Below, piece by piece: positions 7,614 through 11,749 of a stretch of DNA of 14,497 bases (positions are counted from its first letter, which is position 1; each line of letters starts with the position of its first letter). The position numbers and the translations under genes were made by a program. The notes beneath the pieces were generated by a model. That model saw only the letters and a program-made list of their open reading frames with translations. It made no database searches and was not told the DNA's origin. Source of the stretch: Propionibacteriaceae bacterium (GTDB lineage Bacteria > Actinomycetota > Actinomycetes > Propionibacteriales > Propionibacteriaceae); contig DAIESZ010000103.1 in assembly GCA_027346035.1 (NCBI GenBank), forward strand, positions 1-14,497. Reading direction: 5' to 3'.

Positions 7614-7619
7614 TCTATA
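7614..7619 (-). promoter_or_regulatory. Candidate -10 of the oxidoreductase promoter
   Basis: TATAGA on the minus strand is a good -10 match. It lies 53 bases upstream of the oxidoreductase ATG and overlaps the edge of the operator at 7617-7640. No well-spaced -35 is visible (TTGCCG at 7646-7641 would be 21 bases away). Confidence 0.45.
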
Positions 7620-7640
7620 ACGCATCGCACGATGCGTTAT
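7617..7640. promoter_or_regulatory. Operator 1: perfect 11-bp inverted repeat
   Basis: The half-sites ATAACGCATCG and CGATGCGTTAT are exact reverse complements around a 2-bp centre (CA), 24 bp in all. Size and symmetry fit a TetR dimer site. It lies between the divergent oxidoreductase and TetR genes and touches the oxidoreductase -10. Confidence 0.85.
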
Positions 7641-7665
7641 CGGCAAACTACCACGCCGTCCGCCC

Positions 7666-7687
7666 TAGCGCATCACCTGACGCGTTA
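7666..7687. promoter_or_regulatory. Operator 2: imperfect copy of the same palindrome next to the TetR start
   Basis: TAGCGCATCA and TGACGCGTTA (8 of 10 positions complementary) flank a 2-bp centre. They match operator 1 half-sites TAACGCATCG and CGATGCGTTA closely. The centres of the two operators are 48 bp apart. This copy ends nine bases before the TetR ATG and overlaps its likely -10 (TTAAAC, 7685-7690), which suggests autorepression, probably with weaker binding. Confidence 0.7.
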
Positions 7688-7696
7688 AACTCCGGC

Positions 7697-8353
7697 ATGC
7701 GCGAACGGGCTCGGTCGATCCAGGACAAGGCGCAGCGATCGGAAGATCTGCTGGACGCAGCCGAAGCTCTCGCCCTCGAGCTAGGGGGCGTGCGGTTCGT
7801 GACCGTCGTCGCCGTCACCGAGCGGGCCGGCCTTCATCGCACGGGCGCGCGCCGCTACTACGCGAGCAAGGAGGAGCTGCTCCTCGAGCTTGCCGAACGT
7901 GGCTGGGGGCAGTGGCACGGCGCCGTCGTCTCGGAGCTCGCGGAGCGGTCCGATCTCACGCCCAGACAGGTGGCAGAGCTCGTCGCCGAGACCATCGCTT
8001 CTCTTCCGGTGTTCTGTGATCTGCTCTCCCATGTCGCGATGAGTCTCGAGGGCGACGTCGACATCGAACGAGCGCGGCGTTACAAGAGGAACTCATTCGA
8101 CGTTCACGACCGGATGGTGACCTCGCTGGCTGGGGCAAGCACGATGACCACCCGTCAAGTTGAGGAACTTCTCGCAGCTGCCGTTGCGTTCGCCGCGGGG
8201 TTCTGGCAGGTCTCCCATCCGACCTCGAGCCTGGCCGCTCTCTACCGGCAGGTGCCCGAATGGGGCCACATAGCGCTCGACTTCACACCCAAGCTCACTC
8301 ATCTCTTGAGGGCGACGGCCATGGGTCTGGTCGCGCTTGAGCTGAACCACTGA
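7697..8353 (+). CDS. TetR-family transcriptional regulator
   Basis: The 218-residue protein has an N-terminal TetR helix-turn-helix. DLLDAAEALALELGGVRFVT leads into VVAVTERAGLHRTGARRYYASKEELLLEL (about 37-65), with the typical recognition helix and the YYASKEELL end. The C-terminal ligand domain is helical and unassigned. The ATG at 7697 was chosen because the longer open frame upstream crosses the operators and has no TetR-like sequence. No ribosome site is visible, and TTAAAC lies six bases before the ATG, so the transcript is probably leaderless. It likely represses itself and the divergent oxidoreductase through the two palindromes. Its inducer is unknown, perhaps a quinone or electrophile given the partner enzyme (inference). 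Confidence 0.92.
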   Translation: MRERARSIQDKAQRSEDLLDAAEALALELGGVRFVTVVAVTERAGLHRTGARRYYASKEELLLELAERGWGQWHGAVVSELAERSDLTPRQVAELVAETIASLPVFCDLLSHVAMSLEGDVDIERARRYKRNSFDVHDRMVTSLAGASTMTTRQVEELLAAAVAFAAGFWQVSHPTSSLAALYRQVPEWGHIALDFTPKLTHLLRATAMGLVALELNH

Positions 8354-8572
8354 GGCAAGAGCTCGACCGCCTCGTTTGGTTGCGTCACCACACCGGCCGG
8401 GGTGCTGACGATGGCGAGACAAGGGGGCACGTTCATCAAATGGTCGCCAGCCGAACGCTCGACACCGGCTTCTTCGGAGAGCGATCGCTCCGCTGGCGTG
8501 GCGTTCGGGAATCTCGTTCAACAACAAGTGGCGTCGACGAGCTCCCCTCGCTCGAGACGGCTGTCGACTGAG
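8354..8572. other. Noncoding gap between convergent TetR gene and transfer operon
   Basis: No open frame here has protein-like composition. The only structure I see is a 12-bp perfect palindrome, GAGCGATCGCTC, at 8479-8490, flanked by partly complementary bases (CGGAG and CTCCG). It may act as a weak terminator for the TetR gene. The gap marks the boundary between the cargo block and the transfer operon. Confidence 0.4.
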
Positions 8573-8860
8573 TCAGCGTCCCGGCCCGAGGGCCGGGCCA
8601 TCAGCTGCGCTCGGACCCCGCCGCTCGGCTTCCGGACGGCGTACGCCCGAGTCCTGGCGGGCCAACTGCTCGGCCTGCCGCTCCCAGCTCTCAGCCGAGG
8701 CGATGACCCCGGCGTAGCGAGGGTCATCCAGGTCGAGGCAGTCGGCCTCTTCCCGGTCGATCTGCGCTGACCGGAGGCAGCCGTCGACACCGTCCCCCAC
8801 ATAGGGCTCTCGAAGCCTTGTGGCCGGCCTCGGTGTTCTGTCCTCAGTTGGGTGCTGCAT
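8573..8860 (-). CDS. Small hypothetical protein, last gene of the transfer operon
   Basis: The frame encodes 95 residues from the ATG at 8860, with AAGGAAG eight bases upstream, only 31 bp after the DUF4913-type gene. The middle is acidic and helical (REEADCLDLDDPRYAGVIAS, then ESWERQAEQLARQ); both ends look disordered. No membrane segment, signal peptide or known motif is present. I do not recognise the family. A good ribosome site and operon position make it a likely real gene, perhaps a small soluble transfer accessory. Confidence 0.6.
   Translation of the reverse strand: MQHPTEDRTPRPATRLREPYVGDGVDGCLRSAQIDREEADCLDLDDPRYAGVIASAESWERQAEQLARQDSGVRRPEAERRGPSAADGPALGPGR
8580..8597. terminator. 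Strong GC hairpin at the 3' end of the transfer operon
   Basis: CCCGGCCC and GGGCCGGG are perfect 8-bp arms with only GA between them. The effective stem is about 7 bp with a tetraloop. It covers the last codons of the small gene (GPALGPGR), with the stop just beyond. No T-run follows on the minus strand, so termination would be of the U-poor kind or factor-dependent. Confidence 0.35.
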
Positions 8861-8891
8861 CGTGCTCGCTTCCTTTCATCACTTCGGCCTG

Positions 8892-9551
8892 TCAGTCCTC
8901 GACGTCGCCGAGGATTTCGCCGGAGGTGGTGTCGACGATGCTGAGGCGCTTCGGGGTGACTCCGTTGCGGCCGCCGCGGGTGGGACGCGGCACGTTGCTG
9001 AGCGCGTCGAGGTCGGCTGCGTAGACGTTCTCGCGCTCCTCGAGGGAGTCTTCGGAGATGTGACGTGTGTAGCGGCCGCGGGAGGGCCAGCCCTTGTGTC
9101 CGTCGGTGCAGTGGTCCTTGAGCCGGCCGCGCATCCGGTCGACGAAGGAGGGCAGGACGTAGCGGTGCCACTCCTCGAGCGGGTCGCTGGTGACGCCGAA
9201 CATGGTGCGGCGGCGCTGGTCGGCGACGACGGCGACCTCGTGGACGATGTGTGGGTGCATCGGCCAACAGCTGGGGATGAGTGGGGCGACGTCCCAGGCG
9301 TACTCGTGGTTGATCCAGGTGACGACTTCCTCGAGCCAGGCCCAGACCTCGTTGCGGAGCTCGGGGTCCTGGCAGGTCTCGGGGTCCCAGGGCTTGGGGA
9401 GGTTGATGATCGGTCCGAGGGCCTTCTTCTCCTCGTCGGTGCCGTTGATCGCGATGTTGAGTTCCTTGTATGCGAGCGCGATCCGCGGGCCGGGTGTGGG
9501 GAACGGGAGCACCATGAGCTCGTAGGAGACGCGCTCGGGGCTGATCGTCAT
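8892..9551 (-). CDS. DUF4913-type conserved protein of actinobacterial mobile elements
   Basis: The 219-residue soluble protein contains VWAWLEEVVTWINHEYAWDV followed by PLIPSCWPMHPHIVHEVAVV and WHRYVLPSFVDRMRGRL. This W-x-W-L / C-W-x-x-H-P pattern is what I recall for DUF4913, common in actinobacterial plasmids and integrated elements, function unknown. The family name is from memory, not a search. The ATG at 9551 overlaps the coupling-ATPase stop as ATGA, with GAGAGGA upstream, so the two are translationally coupled. That coupling suggests it works with the ATPase, for example as a substrate adaptor (inference). A much longer open frame in the same phase runs back across the ATPase gene and is a high-GC shadow. 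Confidence 0.75.
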   Translation of the reverse strand: MTISPERVSYELMVLPFPTPGPRIALAYKELNIAINGTDEEKKALGPIINLPKPWDPETCQDPELRNEVWAWLEEVVTWINHEYAWDVAPLIPSCWPMHPHIVHEVAVVADQRRRTMFGVTSDPLEEWHRYVLPSFVDRMRGRLKDHCTDGHKGWPSRGRYTRHISEDSLEERENVYAADLDALSNVPRPTRGGRNGVTPKRLSIVDTTSGEILGDVED

Positions 9552-11020
9552 CGGTAGGTCCTCTCGATGCGGGTGTCGCTGGTGAGGCCGCGGCGGCGGG
9601 CCTCGACGAGGGCGGCTTCGGCGGTTGCCTCGGGGGTGACGACGAGCCGCTGGGACTCGTTGAGTTTGTCGCGCAGCCGCTTCTGGTCGGCGAGCAGCTG
9701 GCGGCCGCGGGCGCCTTCGATGGAGCGGTGCAGCTTGGCGATGATGGGCTTGCCGTTCTCGGCGATCACCAGGGCCTGGCCTTCGGGGAGGCGGCGGATC
9801 TCGCCGGAGGTGAGGATCGGGATGTCTTCGCCGGAGATGGTGCGGCCGGCCATCGTGCCGGACTGCCAGCTGGTGCGGTGGACCCTGACGGTGTCGAGCA
9901 GGTCGGAGATCTGCTGGTTGAAGTTGCCGTCTTTGGAGCCGCCGAAGATGGCGAGCACGTTGGTCAGCCCGATGACGGCCTCGGCTTCCTTCTCTCCGAA
10001 GATCGCGTCGAGCTGGGCCCGAACCTGGGCGGCCCAGATGAAGGAGAGACCGAGTGCGCGTTCGTTGGCCATCCGGGTGCGCAGGGTGGGCAGGGGTGCG
10101 GTCGAGGGCATCTCGTCGAGGACCGCGAGCAGCGGCGGACACAGCCGGCCGCCCCATGGGGACTGGTTGGCCAGCAGCAGGCCGGTGTCGAGGACCTGCT
10201 CGGCGACCGCGGTCATCATCGGCGACGCCGAGGCGTAGGGGTCCTCGCGGCCGAGGAGGTAGATGGTGCCGTCGCGGCGTACGACGTCGAGCAGGTTGGT
10301 CACGGGCCGGTCGGGGCCGGGGACGCAGCGGCGGCGGGTCTCTTCCTGGAAGAACAAGGCCATCGACTGCTGCATGGTCGTGATGGTGTTGCCGGCGGTG
10401 CGGTCGTCGCCGTAGAGGGCACGGTGGAGCAGGCCGTTCCAGAACTTCGCGGCGTGCGGGTGCTGGGAGAGGATCTCCTCGGGCTCGGTGGTGCCGGTGG
10501 GGTTGGCGACCCAGCCCAGGACGTCGTCGAGGTTGCGGCCGGTGAGTGCGGCGGCGTGGAAGTAGCACTTGAGGACCTTGGCGGACTCTTCTGCGTAGAA
10601 CCGGGCGGCGTCGTCGCCGGAGCCTTCGGTCATGGCGCCCTTGACGGTGCCGGCGGCGAAGGCCTTGGCTCGCCGTTCGGCGATCCTCGAGGAGACGCAC
10701 CCGTCGATGGGGTCCCAGACGACTTCGTCGACGACGCCCTCGGCGAGACCGAAGGGGTCGAGGACCACGCTCGGTCGGCCGTCGCGGGAGCGCTCGCTGA
10801 GGCTGAGCAGCAGATCCTCGGGTTTGGTGAGGGTGACCAGTGCGGCCCCGGGTGCGTCGAGCAGGGCCGGGGTGAGGATGTCGAGGGTCTTGCCGGATCC
10901 CTGAGGGCCGATCACGCCGGCGGTGCGGTCGAAGGGCACCCACAGCTCGCCGCCGCGGGGTTCGTGGGCGTCGCCGAGACGCCATCCGACGTCGGTGGGG
11001 TTGAGTCCGATCTTCTTCAC
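9548..11020 (-). CDS. VirD4/TraG-type coupling ATPase lacking membrane segments
   Basis: This is a 490-residue P-loop ATPase. Walker A is GPQGSGKT (38-45), Walker B is LLAVLDE (D302, E303), and VLDPFG at 86-91 follows the pattern of TraG-like coupling proteins. It delivers the relaxase-DNA complex to the type IV secretion channel. The usual N-terminal membrane helices are missing: the protein starts at KKIGLNPTDVGWRLG, about 37 residues before Walker A. I chose the GTG at 11020, with GAGGA upstream, which overlaps the preceding stop as GTGA; GTG 11026 is an alternative. The gene just upstream encodes a two-helix membrane protein with the missing anchor region, so the two probably form one coupling protein in two pieces. 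The frame is intact throughout. Confidence 0.92.
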   Translation of the reverse strand: MKKIGLNPTDVGWRLGDAHEPRGGELWVPFDRTAGVIGPQGSGKTLDILTPALLDAPGAALVTLTKPEDLLLSLSERSRDGRPSVVLDPFGLAEGVVDEVVWDPIDGCVSSRIAERRAKAFAAGTVKGAMTEGSGDDAARFYAEESAKVLKCYFHAAALTGRNLDDVLGWVANPTGTTEPEEILSQHPHAAKFWNGLLHRALYGDDRTAGNTITTMQQSMALFFQEETRRRCVPGPDRPVTNLLDVVRRDGTIYLLGREDPYASASPMMTAVAEQVLDTGLLLANQSPWGGRLCPPLLAVLDEMPSTAPLPTLRTRMANERALGLSFIWAAQVRAQLDAIFGEKEAEAVIGLTNVLAIFGGSKDGNFNQQISDLLDTVRVHRTSWQSGTMAGRTISGEDIPILTSGEIRRLPEGQALVIAENGKPIIAKLHRSIEGARGRQLLADQKRLRDKLNESQRLVVTPEATAEAALVEARRRGLTSDTRIERTYR

Positions 11021-11676
11021 AGCCACGTCCTCGTCTTCCCGGTGTTGGTTGCCTTCGGCGTCTTTTCGACCCTCACGGGCGACGCGACGTTCTCGCTGTT
11101 GCGCACGGGCAGGAACCGCTTGGACAGGCCGCGGCCCAGCGAGCTGCTCTTCGGCTCGTAGCCCGGGTCGGGGTCGCGGTAGATGACCTGCTGGGCGGCG
11201 GCGGACTGCTTGCTGCCGTACAGGTCGGGGCGTACGACGCCGGCGACCTTGCGGAGGCGGGTGCGGCCCAGGAGTCGTTCGGCCTCTTCGCGGCTGGCCA
11301 TGCCCAGAACCCGCCATGGCCCCCAGGTGCGCAGCACGTAGAAGGTGGCGACGCCGTAGGCGACCACGAGGACGAATTCGGTGCCGATCACCCATCCGTG
11401 CAGTGCGCCGGTGCTGGCCAGGTGCCCCAGCTGGCGAGGGTAGGCGAGGCCAGCGGCAGGGTCGCCGCCGATGACGTGGAAGATGCTGGTGACGACGTTC
11501 TTGGCCAGCGGCCAGGTGAACCCGGCACCGGCGAACCAGTTGGCCAGGCCGCGTCCGACCTGGATGCCGAGGAGAAGGACCATCAGGAGCATCAGCGCCC
11601 ACAGGGCGAACGGCTCCCAGGTCCAGGGGTATGGGTCGTGCCGGCGGGCGACCTGCATCCGTTCACGAACAGCCAT
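11017..11676 (-). CDS. Two-helix membrane protein, likely detached anchor of the coupling protein
   Basis: The 219-residue protein has two hydrophobic segments, about 23-44 (FALWALMLLMVLLLGIQV) and 95-117 (WVIGTEFVLVVAYGVATFYVL). After them comes a cytoplasmic-type region, MASREEAERLLGRTRLRKV and GVVRPDLYG. As I recall, single-chain actinobacterial TraG-like proteins have a similar segment between their membrane helices and ATPase domain. A basic, Ser/Thr-rich tail ends at the stop, which overlaps the ATPase start. The ATG at 11676 has AAGGAAG seven bases upstream. The role is inferred from layout: membrane anchoring of the ATPase at the secretion channel. It could instead be an independent channel component. 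Confidence 0.8.
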   Translation of the reverse strand: MAVRERMQVARRHDPYPWTWEPFALWALMLLMVLLLGIQVGRGLANWFAGAGFTWPLAKNVVTSIFHVIGGDPAAGLAYPRQLGHLASTGALHGWVIGTEFVLVVAYGVATFYVLRTWGPWRVLGMASREEAERLLGRTRLRKVAGVVRPDLYGSKQSAAAQQVIYRDPDPGYEPKSSSLGRGLSKRFLPVRNSENVASPVRVEKTPKATNTGKTRTWL

Positions 11677-11731
11677 GGCGGTGCTTCCTTCGGTCGGTTG
11701 ATCGGGTTCGTCTCTCACCCACAGAAGGCAT

Positions 11732-11746
11732 CGAGGAGGGTCCTCG
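11732..11746. terminator. Short hairpin after the large transfer gene
   Basis: CGAGGA and TCCTCG pair perfectly around a GGG loop, three bases downstream of the large gene's stop in the 73-bp gap before the membrane-protein gene. No T-run follows. It may act as an attenuator or protect the mRNA end; function not shown. Confidence 0.3.
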
Positions 11747-11749
11747 TGC

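Noticed and set aside
7436..7696. Upstream extension of the TetR frame
   Set aside because: It crosses the oxidoreductase start and both operators and adds no TetR-like sequence.
9552..10985. Long open frame continuing upstream of the DUF4913-type gene across the coupling ATPase
   Set aside because: Its sequence is Arg/Pro-rich shadow of the ATPase; the ATG at 9551 has a ribosome site and a coupled overlap.
9728..11161. 477-residue plus-strand open frame
   Set aside because: Antisense to the coupling ATPase and membrane-protein genes, with Gly/Val/Asp-rich shadow composition.
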